Positions 33,156-42,589 are shown, counted from the stretch's first letter. The stretch: 64,000 nt of DNA from DATKCT01 sp035513055 (GCA_035513055.1 DATKCT010000187.1:8089-72088), one strand, 5' to 3'. Notes: generated from the letters alone by a model not told the origin. Numbers and translations are program-made.

Positions 33156-35483
33156 ATGGCGATGGGAAAGACGCGCGGGACGGCGAAGCGCTCATGGGCG
33201 AGGAAGGCCGGGTGGGGGATGGTGGCGTTGGCGGTCCTCTGGATCGTGTTGGTCTGGGTGGTTCCGGCGCTCCTGCCGTTTCCGGAGAGTCTGCGAAGCG
33301 ATCCGCCGCCGGCTCCGGTGTATACGGACCGGGAGGGAACGCCCTTGCGCCGATTGATGTCAGGCGAAGCGGTGCGGTCGCTCGGTCCTCTCGAGTTGGA
33401 GGAAGCGGGGGAAGCGCTGCGAACGGCGACGGTGGCGGCGGAGGACCGTCGTTTTTGGCGGCATGGGGGAGTGGACTGCTGGGCGTTATTGCGGGCGGCC
33501 CGGGACTGGGCGCGTCACGGGCGGGTGGTGTCGGGCGCTTCGACGATCACCCAGCAACTGGTCAAGTTGTCGGCTCCGCCTGCCCGGAGAACTCTGGCGA
33601 CCAAGGCGAAGGAGATGCTGCGGGCGCGCCGGGTGGAGATGGCTTGGAGCAAAGAGCGGATCTTGGAAGCCTACCTGAACAGGCTGGACTACGGCAATTC
33701 CCACTGGGGATGCCGGGCAGCGGCGGAGGGGTACTTCGGGAAGCCGGCCGGAGATCTGTCCCTGGCGGAGAGCGCCTTTCTGGCGGGACTGCCGCAGTCG
33801 CCGGCGCGATTGGATCCTTACCGTCATTTTGAGGCGGCGAAGACGCGCCAAGGGGTGGTGTTGGATCGTATCGCGCGGAGCGTTCCGGCGTGGCGTGAGC
33901 GGGTGGAGCGAGCCCGAAGGGAGGAACTGCGGTTGGCTCCCCGTTCGGCTGCTTTCGAGGCTCCGCATGTGGTGGATTATTTGTTGCAGCGCCGGATCCC
34001 GAAGCAGGGGGAGACGCTTCGGACCACGCTGGATCTTGCGGCGCAGAGAGCGGCGGAAGGGCTATTGAGGCGGCATCTGGCTCCTTTGGAGGATAGGCGA
34101 GTGGGAAACGGAGCGATCGTGGCGCTGGACACCGGGACGGGGGAAGTTTTGGCCCTGGTAGGCTCGCGGGACTACTTCGATCCCGAGGCCGGTCAGGTAA
34201 ACGGGGCGCTGGCGCCGCGGTCGCCGGGGTCGGTGCTGAAACCGTTCACTTACCTTCTGGGCATTGAGGCGGGATTTGGTCCGGCGGCGATTTTGGCGGA
34301 TGTGCCGGTGGAGTTTATGACCCCGACCGGGATCTATCAACCGCACAACTACGGCCGGACGGCGGCGGGCCCTGTCAGCGTGCGGCAGGCCTTGGCCAAC
34401 TCCTTGAACATCCCCGCGGTCCGGTTGCTGGAGCGGGTAGGCGGAGCGGAGGTGTTGCGCCGGTTTCTGCGTGGGGCCGGGATCGGTCCTTTGGATCGGG
34501 AGGCTGATCATTACGGTTTGGGACTGACCTTGGGCAATGCGCCGGTGCGCCTCTTGGACGTGACGGCCGCCTATGCCGGGTTGGGACGGCTGGGCCGTTT
34601 TGGAGCGCCCCGCTTTTTTCTGGATGAGCTGGAAGCGGGGGAAACACTTCAGTGCCGCCCTGGAGCGGCCTGGCTGATCGGGAACATCCTAGCGGACGAT
34701 GGAGCGCGGGTTCCAAGTTTTGGACTGCGATCCTGTTTGGATCTGCCGTTTCCGGCAGCGGTCAAGACGGGGACGAGTTCGGATTTTCGGGACAATTGGG
34801 TGGTTGGGTATACTCCCCGGTATACGGTGGGAGTTTGGGTAGGCAATTTCGACGGAGGGCCGATGCGAGGGGTCTCGGGTGTGACCGGCGCGGGCCCGTT
34901 GTTTCATGATCTGATGCTGTGGCTGCATGAGGACGAGGCGAGCGACTGGCCGGAAGCTCCGCCTGGGGTTGCGGAAGTCGTGGTGGATAGGCGAACGGGC
35001 AAGCGATTGGCGGAAGGGATGGCTGCTCCCGTCCCGATGAAGCACCGGCGCCGGGAGTGGGCCCTGCGAGAGTTTTTGCCGGAAGCGGTGGTTGCTGAGG
35101 ACTACGATGCGGAGGGGAGGGCCTGGCTGGACCCTGGCTATGGGCAATGGTGGGCATCGCTGTCGAGGAAGCCGGAGAGTTACCGGTTGCGGCAGCCGCG
35201 GGACGCGGGTCCTGCGGCCCTTCAGATCGCGTTTCCCCTGCCGGGCACGGTGGTTTATTTGGAGAAGGCTCTTCCGTTCGGGGGACGCCGCGTCCCGTTG
35301 CGGGTTGGGAACGGCGAAAAAGTGGATTGGACGAGCGATTCGGCGGAGATTGTGCGAGAGGAGGACCGTTTCTATGCCGAGGTGTCCGCCGGGCGCCATC
35401 GATTCCGGGCGCGAGACCGGGGGTCCGGGGAAGAGGCGACGACTTGGATCCGTGTTGTGGGAAACGACGGCCGGGAAGAGTGA
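33156..35483 (+). CDS. pbpC: penicillin-binding protein 1C
   Basis: The ATG at 33156 follows a good GGGGAGG site. One membrane segment lies near residues 20-40. The glycosyltransferase domain (about 45-235) has the catalytic Glu in TVAAEDRRFWRHGG and the S-T-I-T-Q-Q-L-V-K motif. The transpeptidase domain (about 295-560) has S359-V-L-K362, S-L-N near 405-415 and K537-T-G. A C-terminal PBP1C-specific domain (about 690-770) is present. The enzyme polymerises and cross-links peptidoglycan. The alpha-2-macroglobulin gene lies directly upstream, the conserved partner arrangement. Confidence 0.93.
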   Translation: MAMGKTRGTAKRSWARKAGWGMVALAVLWIVLVWVVPALLPFPESLRSDPPPAPVYTDREGTPLRRLMSGEAVRSLGPLELEEAGEALRTATVAAEDRRFWRHGGVDCWALLRAARDWARHGRVVSGASTITQQLVKLSAPPARRTLATKAKEMLRARRVEMAWSKERILEAYLNRLDYGNSHWGCRAAAEGYFGKPAGDLSLAESAFLAGLPQSPARLDPYRHFEAAKTRQGVVLDRIARSVPAWRERVERARREELRLAPRSAAFEAPHVVDYLLQRRIPKQGETLRTTLDLAAQRAAEGLLRRHLAPLEDRRVGNGAIVALDTGTGEVLALVGSRDYFDPEAGQVNGALAPRSPGSVLKPFTYLLGIEAGFGPAAILADVPVEFMTPTGIYQPHNYGRTAAGPVSVRQALANSLNIPAVRLLERVGGAEVLRRFLRGAGIGPLDREADHYGLGLTLGNAPVRLLDVTAAYAGLGRLGRFGAPRFFLDELEAGETLQCRPGAAWLIGNILADDGARVPSFGLRSCLDLPFPAAVKTGTSSDFRDNWVVGYTPRYTVGVWVGNFDGGPMRGVSGVTGAGPLFHDLMLWLHEDEASDWPEAPPGVAEVVVDRRTGKRLAEGMAAPVPMKHRRREWALREFLPEAVVAEDYDAEGRAWLDPGYGQWWASLSRKPESYRLRQPRDAGPAALQIAFPLPGTVVYLEKALPFGGRRVPLRVGNGEKVDWTSDSAEIVREEDRFYAEVSAGRHRFRARDRGSGEEATTWIRVVGNDGREE

Positions 35484-35840
35484 GGCGGTGTGATTCGGTG
35501 AAGTTCTGCTGCGGGCCCGGGAAGTGGGGCGCTGCCTATGCAGCGACGGGACTTGGGAGGGCACGTTTTGAAGGGGAGCGGAGGCGGGAGGCGCCGGCTT
35601 GCCTTGGCCGTTGACCCGTCCCGGCGCTGCGCGCCTCGAAAAAGAGCGGCGATTCTCGCCGCAGTCCGAGAGCACGCGGCTTTCCTTGGCCGTTGATTCC
35701 CAACGAACGAAATTGTTCGCCGCCAATGCCTAGTACTGATCGGCGCACAGGCAATGGCCGAGGGGCGTGAGGCGAAAGGGCGAGTTGACCCTTTGATCTT
35801 GCCGGGCTATTCGATGCGCTCGGGATTCCTGAATCAAGTT
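35484..35840 (+). other. intergenic region with two short direct repeats and a hairpin
   Basis: GGCTTGCCTTGGCCGTTGA at 35596-35614 recurs with one mismatch at 35678-35696. A perfect hairpin GCGGCGA-TTC-TCGCCGC lies between them at about 35647-35663. A possible promoter precedes the next gene: TTGACC at 35785-35790, 17 bp, then TATTCG at 35808-35813. No gene is seen. Confidence 0.5.
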
Positions 35841-36512
35841 ATGCATATGGAGAGAAGCGGAACCGGATTCGCTGCGCGAGGGTCGTGGGTGTGGGCATTC
35901 ACGGCGGGGTCCGCTGTGCTGGCGTTGGGTTTGCCGGGTTGCGCCTCATTGGAGGAGCGAAGGGTTGCGCGCGAAACGCGAGAGGAGCAGCAGCGCATCC
36001 TGGCGGAGTATGAGGCTTTTGTGGCTTCCGAGGGTTACGCGAAGAACGTGTACCGGAACGACAATCTGTTGGAGGAATTGAAGCCGGAAGAGACGGAGAT
36101 TGTGGTCTCCTTGAGCCGGCAGCGGGCCCTGGTGATGAAAGGCGCTCAGGTGGCCTTGGACACGCCTGTTTCGACGGGAAAACGGGGGCACGCCACGCCG
36201 AAGGGAAGCTACAAGGTTTTGGCGAAGTCCCGGATGCACCGGTCGAACCTCTATGGGGCCATCTACGATGCGGAGGGGAATCTAGTGACGGGCGGAGCTT
36301 CGACGCGGGTGGATGCTGTGCCGGAGGGGGGACGCTATGTGGGGACGGCAATGCCGTATTGGATGCGCCTGACCCCCACCGGAATTGGATTGCATTCTGG
36401 CTACGTTCCGTCTCATCCGGCCTCGCACGGCTGCGTGCGCGTACCCAAAGGGGTGCAGCCGATCATTTATGAGAAGTCGGAGGTGGGCACGCCTGTCCGT
36501 ATTGAGGATTGA
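35841..36512 (+). CDS. L,D-transpeptidase (YkuD family), lipoprotein
   Basis: Several ATGs are possible (35814, 35841, 35847); I prefer 35841 or 35847 because they give a lipoprotein signal (LALGLPGC) and lie downstream of the possible promoter at 35785-35813. The YkuD domain covers about 85-220. The catalytic signature S-H-G-C198-V-R is present with a preceding H in GIGLHSG. These enzymes make 3-3 peptidoglycan cross-links or attach proteins to peptidoglycan. The conserved PVSTGKRGHATPKG segment precedes it, as in the family. It is in the same direction as pbpC, 357 bp downstream. Confidence 0.88.
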   Translation: MHMERSGTGFAARGSWVWAFTAGSAVLALGLPGCASLEERRVARETREEQQRILAEYEAFVASEGYAKNVYRNDNLLEELKPEETEIVVSLSRQRALVMKGAQVALDTPVSTGKRGHATPKGSYKVLAKSRMHRSNLYGAIYDAEGNLVTGGASTRVDAVPEGGRYVGTAMPYWMRLTPTGIGLHSGYVPSHPASHGCVRVPKGVQPIIYEKSEVGTPVRIED

Positions 36513-36584
36513 GCGGAGTTTTCGAAAGGGTCGCGAGCGAGCAGGATGAGGTTGAGGAACGGCTGCTGAGGGTTCAAGGCGGAG

Positions 36585-39332
36585 ATGGACAAGGAACTCG
36601 AAGCATTGAGGGAGTCGGCCGAGCACCAGCGGCTCGAGGAAGAGCGCAGGGGATTTCGGGGCTGGAGGAACTGGGGGACGTTCTTGCCCGAGCGCCAATG
36701 GGGCACGGTGCGGGAGGACTATTCGGACGACGGAAACTGTTGGGAGTACTTTACGCACGATGACGCCCGGAGCCGGGCCTATCGATGGGGGGAGGACGGA
36801 CTGTTGGGGTGGTGCGACCGAAAGTGCCAATTGTGCCTGGCCCCGGCGCTCTGGAACGGAGTGGACGGGATACTGAAGGAGCGGCTCTTCGGGTTGACCA
36901 ACCCGGAAGGGAATCACGGAGAAGATGTCAAGGAGCTCTATCATTATCTCGACGCGACTCCCACCCATTCCTACTGCCTGGGCCTCTACCGTTATCCGCA
37001 AGCGGAATTTCCCTATATTGAGTTGGTTAGGGAGAATTCCAAACGCGGGGCGGACGAGACCGAGTTTGAGATCTTGGACACGGGAGTGTTCGAGGACGGC
37101 CGCTATTTCGATGTTTTCGTCGAGTACGCCAAGGCTTCGCCGAACGACATGCTGGCGCGCTACACCGCCTGGAACCGGGGTCCCGAGAAGGCGATGTTGC
37201 ACATTCTTCCGCAGGTGTGGTTTCGCAACACTTGGTCTTGGGGCGCGGCGCACGAGGGGAGCCGGGTCAAACCGTTGCTGCGGATGGATGGAAAGGGGAA
37301 GCTGGTGGCGGACCACGAGACGCTGCACCGCAGCTTCGTGGAGTTCGATCCGGGATTGGAGGATCATTTCCGCGGTTTTCTCTTTACGGAGAACGTGACC
37401 AACGACCGGCGCCTGTTCCACCGGACCAACGACACGCGGGTGGTGAAAGACGGATTCCACGAATATGTGGTCAACGGGCGGGTTGAGGCGGTGAATCTGC
37501 GGGGCATCGGGACCAAGGCGGCGGGGCATTATGCGATGGAGATCCCGCCGGGCGAGAGCTTCACTGTCCGGCTGCGTCTTTACCGGGAGGGCGAGCATCC
37601 TTTGGGAAGGACCTTTGACCGATTCGACGCGTTGATGGAGCAACGCCGCGCTGAAGCGGACCGTTTCTACGAAGTGTTGCTGCCGGAATCGATGACGGCG
37701 GACGAGAGACTGGTGGCTCGTCAAGCTTACGGCGGTCTTTTGTGGTCCAAGCAGTTCTATCACTACATCGTTGCGGATTGGCTGGGAGGCGACGCCAACC
37801 GGCTGCCGACATCGCAGGCCCGGCGTCGCGGCCGCAACGCGGATTGGAGGCATCTTTATTCCCGGAACATTCTCTCGATGCCCGACAAATGGGAGTATCC
37901 CTGGTTCGCAGCCTGGGATCTCGCTTTTCATATGATCCCGTTTGCCCGGATCGACCCCGAATTCGCCAAGACTCAGCTCTTGGTGATGCTGCGGGAGTGG
38001 TACATGCATCCCAATGGCCAGATCCCGGCTTACGAGTTTGCTTTGGGAGACGTCAATCCTCCGGTGCATGCCTGGGCGGCGTGGCGGGTTTACCGGGAAA
38101 TGCTGCTGCAAGGGCGCAAAGACCGGGATTTCTTGACGCGGATATTTCAGAAGCTGTTGTTGAACTTCACCTGGTGGGTCAACCGGAAGGACGCGGCGGG
38201 TCACGGCATTTTCGCTGGCGGGTTTCTCGGGCTGGACAACATCAGCATATTTGACAGGTCGCACCCTCCGCCGGGCGGCGGGTCGTGGCAGCAAGCGGAT
38301 GGCACAGCGTGGATGGCGTTTTATTGCGCCTGGATGTTGCACATTGCCTTGGAGTTGTCCCGCGACGGGGAGAGACGGGCGGTGGCGTACGAGGATATGG
38401 CTTCCAAGTTTCTCGAGCACTTCGTGCAGATTGTGGATTCGATGAACACACACGGGGGTATGGGATTGTGGGACGAAGAGGATGGATTTTACTACGACCA
38501 GGTGCAGACGCAGCAGGAGGTGATTCAGATCCGGACGCGTTCTTTGGTGGGATTGCTGCCGATTATCGGCGTATTCATTCTGGAGGGGGAGGTTATGAAT
38601 TCGCTCCCCGGGTTTCGGAGCCGGTTTGATTGGTTCTTGGAGAATCAAAAGGATCTCTCCCGTTACGTTCGTCACGAGGAGGAAGGAGATAATGGACGTT
38701 GGCTTTTTGCGTTAACGCCGGAGACGCGATTGCGGCGGATTCTGACGCGGCTTTTGGATGAGGACGAATTCCTGTCCCCTTACGGCATCCGGTCGTTGTC
38801 CAAGGCGCATGCCGAGCATCCCTTCATCCTGAATGAGAATGGGGAGGAGTACCGGCTCGAGTATGTTCCGGGCGAGGCCTGCGGTGGGATGTTTGGAGGC
38901 AACTCGAACTGGCGTGGGCCGGTCTGGTTTCCGATGAACCGCTTGATCATCGAGTCGCTCGAGATCTACGACCGGTTCTACGGGGAACGGTTTCAGGTCG
39001 AGTTTCCCACGGGGTCGGGAATTCTGATGAAGCTGGGAGACGTGGCGACGGAATTGAAGCGGCGGCTGGCGGGCTTGTTTCTTCTGGATGCCAAAGGGCG
39101 CCGGCCGGTGTTTGGCGGGAACCCGTACTACAGCGCCGACCCTAACTGGAGCGATTGTCTCCAGTTTTATGAGTATTTTCATGGGGAGACAGGGCGAGGG
39201 TTGGGGGCCAGCCATCAGACCGGTTGGACGGCGCTGGTCGCGACGGTTTTGGAGGACTTGGCGCAGCGGAGGGAGGAGCGGGAGAAGGCTTCCGGGCATG
39301 TGGAGGAACCGAAACCGGTTCCGCCTCCGTAG
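36585..39332 (+). CDS. GH63-like glucosidase (MGH1 family)
   Basis: The 915-residue protein without a signal peptide resembles bacterial glycoside hydrolase family 63 proteins related to mannosyl-oligosaccharide glucosidase. Typical segments are WGTFLPERQWGTVREDYS near the start, GEDGLLGWCDRKCQLC, YPWFAAWDLAFHMIPFARIDPEFAK (about 440-465), GQIPAYEFALGDVNPPVHAWAAW, and GNSNWRGPVWFPMN near the end, where Asp and Glu of the (alpha/alpha)6 barrel act in catalysis. Activity on glucosyl-linked compatible solutes such as mannosylglycerate or glucosylglycerate is possible. It sits alone, with a terminator downstream. Confidence 0.85.
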   Translation: MDKELEALRESAEHQRLEEERRGFRGWRNWGTFLPERQWGTVREDYSDDGNCWEYFTHDDARSRAYRWGEDGLLGWCDRKCQLCLAPALWNGVDGILKERLFGLTNPEGNHGEDVKELYHYLDATPTHSYCLGLYRYPQAEFPYIELVRENSKRGADETEFEILDTGVFEDGRYFDVFVEYAKASPNDMLARYTAWNRGPEKAMLHILPQVWFRNTWSWGAAHEGSRVKPLLRMDGKGKLVADHETLHRSFVEFDPGLEDHFRGFLFTENVTNDRRLFHRTNDTRVVKDGFHEYVVNGRVEAVNLRGIGTKAAGHYAMEIPPGESFTVRLRLYREGEHPLGRTFDRFDALMEQRRAEADRFYEVLLPESMTADERLVARQAYGGLLWSKQFYHYIVADWLGGDANRLPTSQARRRGRNADWRHLYSRNILSMPDKWEYPWFAAWDLAFHMIPFARIDPEFAKTQLLVMLREWYMHPNGQIPAYEFALGDVNPPVHAWAAWRVYREMLLQGRKDRDFLTRIFQKLLLNFTWWVNRKDAAGHGIFAGGFLGLDNISIFDRSHPPPGGGSWQQADGTAWMAFYCAWMLHIALELSRDGERRAVAYEDMASKFLEHFVQIVDSMNTHGGMGLWDEEDGFYYDQVQTQQEVIQIRTRSLVGLLPIIGVFILEGEVMNSLPGFRSRFDWFLENQKDLSRYVRHEEEGDNGRWLFALTPETRLRRILTRLLDEDEFLSPYGIRSLSKAHAEHPFILNENGEEYRLEYVPGEACGGMFGGNSNWRGPVWFPMNRLIIESLEIYDRFYGERFQVEFPTGSGILMKLGDVATELKRRLAGLFLLDAKGRRPVFGGNPYYSADPNWSDCLQFYEYFHGETGRGLGASHQTGWTALVATVLEDLAQRREEREKASGHVEEPKPVPPP

Positions 39333-39349
39333 CCGGCATTTCTCATTCG
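39332..39349 (+). repeat. REP end fragment at the GH63 stop codon
   Basis: GCCGGCATTTCTCATTCG begins at the last base of the TAG stop codon of the GH63 gene. It matches the REP end consensus with two or three changes. Nothing else of the element is visible. Confidence 0.5.
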
Positions 39350-39358
39350 ATCTCCATC

Positions 39359-39388
39359 GTGGTCGTGCGCTTCGACCACCGTTTCTTC
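39359..39388. terminator. probable intrinsic terminator between convergent genes
   Basis: A perfect 7-bp stem GTGGTCG / CGACCAC with a 7-nt loop is followed by CGTTTCTTC on the plus strand. It lies between the convergent GH63 and hexulose-phosphate synthase genes and could serve both. Confidence 0.6.
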
Positions 39389-39423
39389 ACTTGCGGCAGA
39401 TTTGCAGAGGAGCGGGCGTGAGA

Positions 39424-40107
39424 TCAGTGGCGGGAGGGGAGGCTACGGGGCCGATAGTTTGCACGCACTTGAGAGGCGAATTCGCACAGGGCTGCCAGGG
39501 GATCGGGTCCGCTGATGAGAGGATGACCGATGACAACGTACTCGGCGCCCTTGCTCACGGCCCGGAGGGCATCTTCGATGCCGAAGCAGCCTGCTCCGAC
39601 CGGGCAGTCGACTGCGGCGAGGACTTCGTCGAGCCATTGGGTCGAGTCGCGAGAAGGGTCGGCGCGGCGTTCGTCGGCGCTGTAGTGCAAATAGAGGATA
39701 TCGGCTCCCCAGGCGGCGCATTGGCGGGCGCGTTCGGCTTGGTTCTTGACTCCAATGGTATCGACGACCACGCCGATGCCAAGCTTCTTGCCTTCGTCAA
39801 TGGCGGAGCGGACCGTTTCATCGGAGGCATTGGCGCAGACGGTCATGAGGTGAGCGCCTTGTTCGTGGGTGCGTTGGACATTCTTGAACCCGGAATCCAT
39901 CGTTTTGTAGTCGGCGAGGACGACGCGGTTGGGAAAAGCGGTCGCGAGGGCTCCGATGGCCTTGAATCCCTGGCAGGTAATGAGCGGAGTGCCGGCTTCG
40001 AGCCAATCGATACCGGCTTCCAAGGCGATGCCGGCCATGGCCAGGGCTTCTTCGACGGTGGAGTAATCGAGGGCGATCTGAGTGATGGGAGGATGGAGTG
40101 CGACCAT
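39424..40107 (-). CDS. 3-hexulose-6-phosphate synthase-like protein (OMP decarboxylase superfamily)
   Basis: The 227-residue TIM-barrel protein has the superfamily signature D66-Y-K-T-M-D71 and the start pattern ITQIALDYSTVEEAL with D14. Later segments VCANASDETVRSAID, GVVVDTIGV and EYVVIGHPLI (phosphate-binding) agree with hexulose-6-phosphate synthase/KGPDC-type enzymes, which act in formaldehyde fixation or in ascorbate/pentose breakdown. No hexuloisomerase (HPI) gene is next to it. The ATG at 40107 is used. Confidence 0.8.
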   Translation of the reverse strand: MVALHPPITQIALDYSTVEEALAMAGIALEAGIDWLEAGTPLITCQGFKAIGALATAFPNRVVLADYKTMDSGFKNVQRTHEQGAHLMTVCANASDETVRSAIDEGKKLGIGVVVDTIGVKNQAERARQCAAWGADILYLHYSADERRADPSRDSTQWLDEVLAAVDCPVGAGCFGIEDALRAVSKGAEYVVIGHPLISGPDPLAALCEFASQVRANYRPRSLPSRH

Positions 40108-40229
40108 GGCGGGTTATGCGGACAACCTCTACAATATCCCGGGACCTTGGTATGATTTTTGTTTCCAAATGCAATCGAGCCGCGTCTGGATCCGGCCGCG
40201 CAGCATTTCCGTTTCCGAAGGAGGCCACG

Positions 40230-40520
40230 CGATTCCGCCGGGAAACGGTGAGGAAGTTCGATGCGGCGATCGACGAAGGCGGTGCGGCCGAAGCCTCCTG
40301 CTTCGGGTTCTGCTTCGATGGAAAAGACTCGCAGGTCAACAATCCGGACGTTTTCCTCTTCGGGCTGGAAGAAACCGGCTTCGCGCAGGTTGAGGTTGAT
40401 GGTGCGGCCTTCGTTGAGGGCCTCGATCTCCTCTTTCAAGAGGTTGAACCGGATGGGGACGGACCGCTCGGGCCGGTTTGAGTTGTAGTGATCGAAGATG
40501 GTTTCGGCGACGGCGGACAA
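40230..40520 (-). CDS. uncharacterised ORF upstream of the hexulose-phosphate synthase gene (possibly truncated)
   Basis: A minus-strand frame from TTG 40520 (open even a little upstream) reads SAVAETIFDHYNSN, SVPIRFNLLKEEIEALNEG, RTINLNLREAGFFQPEEENV and RIVDLRVFSIEAEPE, which looks like genuine protein sequence. The frame stays open to 39843 but would then overlap the hexulose-phosphate synthase gene by 264 bp in another frame, so the last supported part is about 40230. No family is recognised. The plus-strand ORFs over the same stretch look like shadows. It could be a small gene with a frameshift. Confidence 0.4.
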
Positions 40521-40543
40521 CCTCTCTTGCTGGGTCTTTCAAC

Positions 40544-40572
40544 TTGCTGGACCGCTGCAGCAGCATTAAATT
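40544..40572 (+). promoter_or_regulatory. possible sigma-70-type promoter
   Basis: TTGCTG at 40544-40549, a 17-bp spacer and TAAATT at 40567-40572 lie about 90 bp upstream of the coiled-coil gene at 40662. Confidence 0.35.
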
Positions 40573-40661
40573 GGCACACTGGGCGAAAGGGGTTCCCCTC
40601 GCAGAAAGGCGTTCGGGCGGCCCGGCGTCCCAACGTGCCAATGGGAAAGGAGACTGAATCC

Positions 40662-41318
40662 ATGACGGTGAACGATCATCTCTCAGAATTAGGGCGCGAT
40701 TTGGAGGTGGACTTGCGGGAGGCGCAGCGTTTGCTTGAGCTGAGTTGGGAGGACGCAGTGGGGGAAATGCGCTCACGGCGGGCGACGCTGGGGGAAGAGG
40801 CGCAACGCGCCGTTCGGAGCCTTGAGCCTCTCGCGAATGAGGCGGATTCGCGGATGCAGGAAGTGCAGGACCGGTTGGGAGAGCTGAACCTGCTGCTGGC
40901 CGAGGAAGAAATCGGGGATATGGAAACCTTTCTCAAGTATCGTGAACGGGTCTTGGGCGCCATGGAAGCGGCGAGGGACGCTTTGGCCCGGCTTGAGGCG
41001 GAAGGTCGCGCCGGGTGGAGTGAGCGGGGAGAAGTCATGAGGGAAGTGTGGCGGCGTTTCTTTGGAAGTTTGGAGCTGGTCCGGATTCACTTGGCGCGGG
41101 ACGGGCAAATGGCTTCGGAGCGATTCGAGCAGGAGCGGGTTCAATTGATTGAGGACCTCGGGAGAATTCGGGAGACGCCTCACAAGACGTGGACAGGCCA
41201 GGATCTCAAAACGGCCTTGACGGAACGGTATCAAGCGTTTGTGCCGTATTTGAGGGCATTGCTGGTATGGCCGGACGAGGTGGCGCCGAAGCCTCCCGGT
41301 CAGAAGCGCGAAGATTAG
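40662..41318 (+). CDS. coiled-coil hypothetical protein
   Basis: The ATG at 40662 follows GGGAAAGGAG at good spacing; the longer frame from 40488 is not used. The 218-residue protein is acidic and almost wholly helical, with heptad patterns over about 10-160 (SELGRDLEVDLREAQRLLEL, MQEVQDRLGELNLLLAEEE). It has no signal peptide, no membrane segment and no recognised domain. The C-terminus is basic and proline-containing (PKPPGQKRED). Confidence 0.6.
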   Translation: MTVNDHLSELGRDLEVDLREAQRLLELSWEDAVGEMRSRRATLGEEAQRAVRSLEPLANEADSRMQEVQDRLGELNLLLAEEEIGDMETFLKYRERVLGAMEAARDALARLEAEGRAGWSERGEVMREVWRRFFGSLELVRIHLARDGQMASERFEQERVQLIEDLGRIRETPHKTWTGQDLKTALTERYQAFVPYLRALLVWPDEVAPKPPGQKRED

Positions 41319-41372
41319 TCCGCGTTGATTTTGGGGTCGACTTCCCATGCCGAACCCGCTTATTCTTGCGGT

Positions 41373-42404
41373 ATGAACACCCCTTCCCCGACTCGAATTC
41401 AGGTTTGTACAGATTGTAACGAACTCAGCCGGAGGAGTTTTTTGCGGCGCGGGGCGGGGGTTATCGCGGCGGGCGCGGCAGGCGCTTCCGGCGTCGCGAT
41501 TCCGGGACTGTTGAGCGCGGCGCCGAAACCGGAATCGGCGTCGGAGACTTTGGCGGCGGGTCTATTTCGGAGCTTGAGTGAGGAACAACGGAAGGCCTTG
41601 GTGTTTCCCTTTGACGATCCGCTGCGGCAGAAGGTGGACAACAACTGGAACATCACGGAGAAGACTGTGGCTGAGTTTTTCAAGGCGGATCAGCAGGCCA
41701 TGATCCGCGAGTTGTTCCTCAAGATGCACAGTGAGGAATATGCCGAAACCGTGATGAAGCAGGTGGAGCACGACAGTGGAGAGAAAGGATTCGGGGCGTC
41801 GTCGGTGGCGTTTTTTGGCGAACCGGATTCGCCGGGGTTCGAGTTTGTTTTGACGGGCCGGCACTGTACCCGCCGCTGTGATGGGAACACGGTCGAGGGC
41901 GCCGCCTTCGGCGGCCCGATCTTTTACGGACATGCTGCGGAAGGTTTTAACGAGAAGCCGGACCATCCGGGCAACGCCTATTGGTTTCAAGCCAAGCGAG
42001 CGAACGAGCTGTTCCAGATGCTCGATGGAAAGCAGAGGGAAACGGCATTGCTAGGAGACAGCCGCGGCGAGCACGGGACCGACACTGTGAAATTGTCGGG
42101 CAAGAAAGAGGGATTACCAGGGCTTCCCTTTTCCGGGATGAGCAGTGATCAGGTAGACCACGCCCGCAAGGTATTGCGGGACCTGCTCGCGCCTTTCCGC
42201 GCGGAGGACGCTGAGGAGGCGATGCAGTTGATTGAAGCCAACGGATTCGGGCATTTGCACATCGCGTTTTACCGGAACGAGAATATCGGCGGAGACACGG
42301 TGTGGGACGTCTGGCAGATTGAGGGTCCGTCCATGGTCTGGTATTTTCGGGGCGATCCCCACGTCCATGTATGGGCGCACGTGCGGGAAGCGCCGCTGGC
42401 CTGA
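41373..42404 (+). CDS. DUF3500 protein with Tat signal
   Basis: The ATG at 41373 gives a 343-residue protein with a twin-arginine signal S-R20-R21-S-F-L-R-R followed by an Ala/Gly-rich hydrophobic region. The body fits DUF3500: GRHCTRRCDGNTVEGAAFGGPIFYGH (about 175-200) and IAFYRNENIGGDTVWDVWQIEGPSMVWYFRGDPHVHVWAHV near the end, rich in His and Trp. Function of the family is unknown. It is probably exported folded. Confidence 0.8.
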   Translation: MNTPSPTRIQVCTDCNELSRRSFLRRGAGVIAAGAAGASGVAIPGLLSAAPKPESASETLAAGLFRSLSEEQRKALVFPFDDPLRQKVDNNWNITEKTVAEFFKADQQAMIRELFLKMHSEEYAETVMKQVEHDSGEKGFGASSVAFFGEPDSPGFEFVLTGRHCTRRCDGNTVEGAAFGGPIFYGHAAEGFNEKPDHPGNAYWFQAKRANELFQMLDGKQRETALLGDSRGEHGTDTVKLSGKKEGLPGLPFSGMSSDQVDHARKVLRDLLAPFRAEDAEEAMQLIEANGFGHLHIAFYRNENIGGDTVWDVWQIEGPSMVWYFRGDPHVHVWAHVREAPLA

Positions 42405-42429
42405 GCGCGCATTTGCAATAGGGAAGCTC

Positions 42430-42480
42430 ACACGCATTTCTCATAGGCGAACGCGGCGCCTCGGCCGCGAAGCGCATCTC
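42430..42480 (+). repeat. REP-like end fragment
   Basis: CACACGCATTTCTCATAGGC then GAACGCGGCGCCTCGGC matches a REP end joined to a short piece related to its right interior. The first part of the gap after the DUF3500 stop also contains GCGCGCATTTGC. The rest of the gap to 42589 holds no supported gene. Confidence 0.5.
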
Positions 42481-42589
42481 GCCCGGGCAGGAGTGGGAGG
42501 GTGCGCTGGTTGGCCCGGCCTTGGGGGGCAGGCGCGAGGGCGGGAGTGGCGGCGGTCACGCCGCGTTGTCCGCCGGCAGCCTCGATTTT

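Noticed and set aside
35596..35696. 19-bp direct repeats considered as attachment sites
   Set aside because: No integrase, no mobile gene between them and only 82 bp apart.
36282..38675. 797-codon minus-strand ORF opposite the GH63 gene, with further long antisense ORFs at 43589-45703, 22147-23631, 60754-62100 and 28466-29650
   Set aside because: They lie opposite well-recognised genes, lack domain motifs and are expected from the high GC content at third codon positions.
40570..40590. TTGGCACACTGG considered as a sigma-54 promoter
   Set aside because: The -12 element TTGC at the required spacing is missing.
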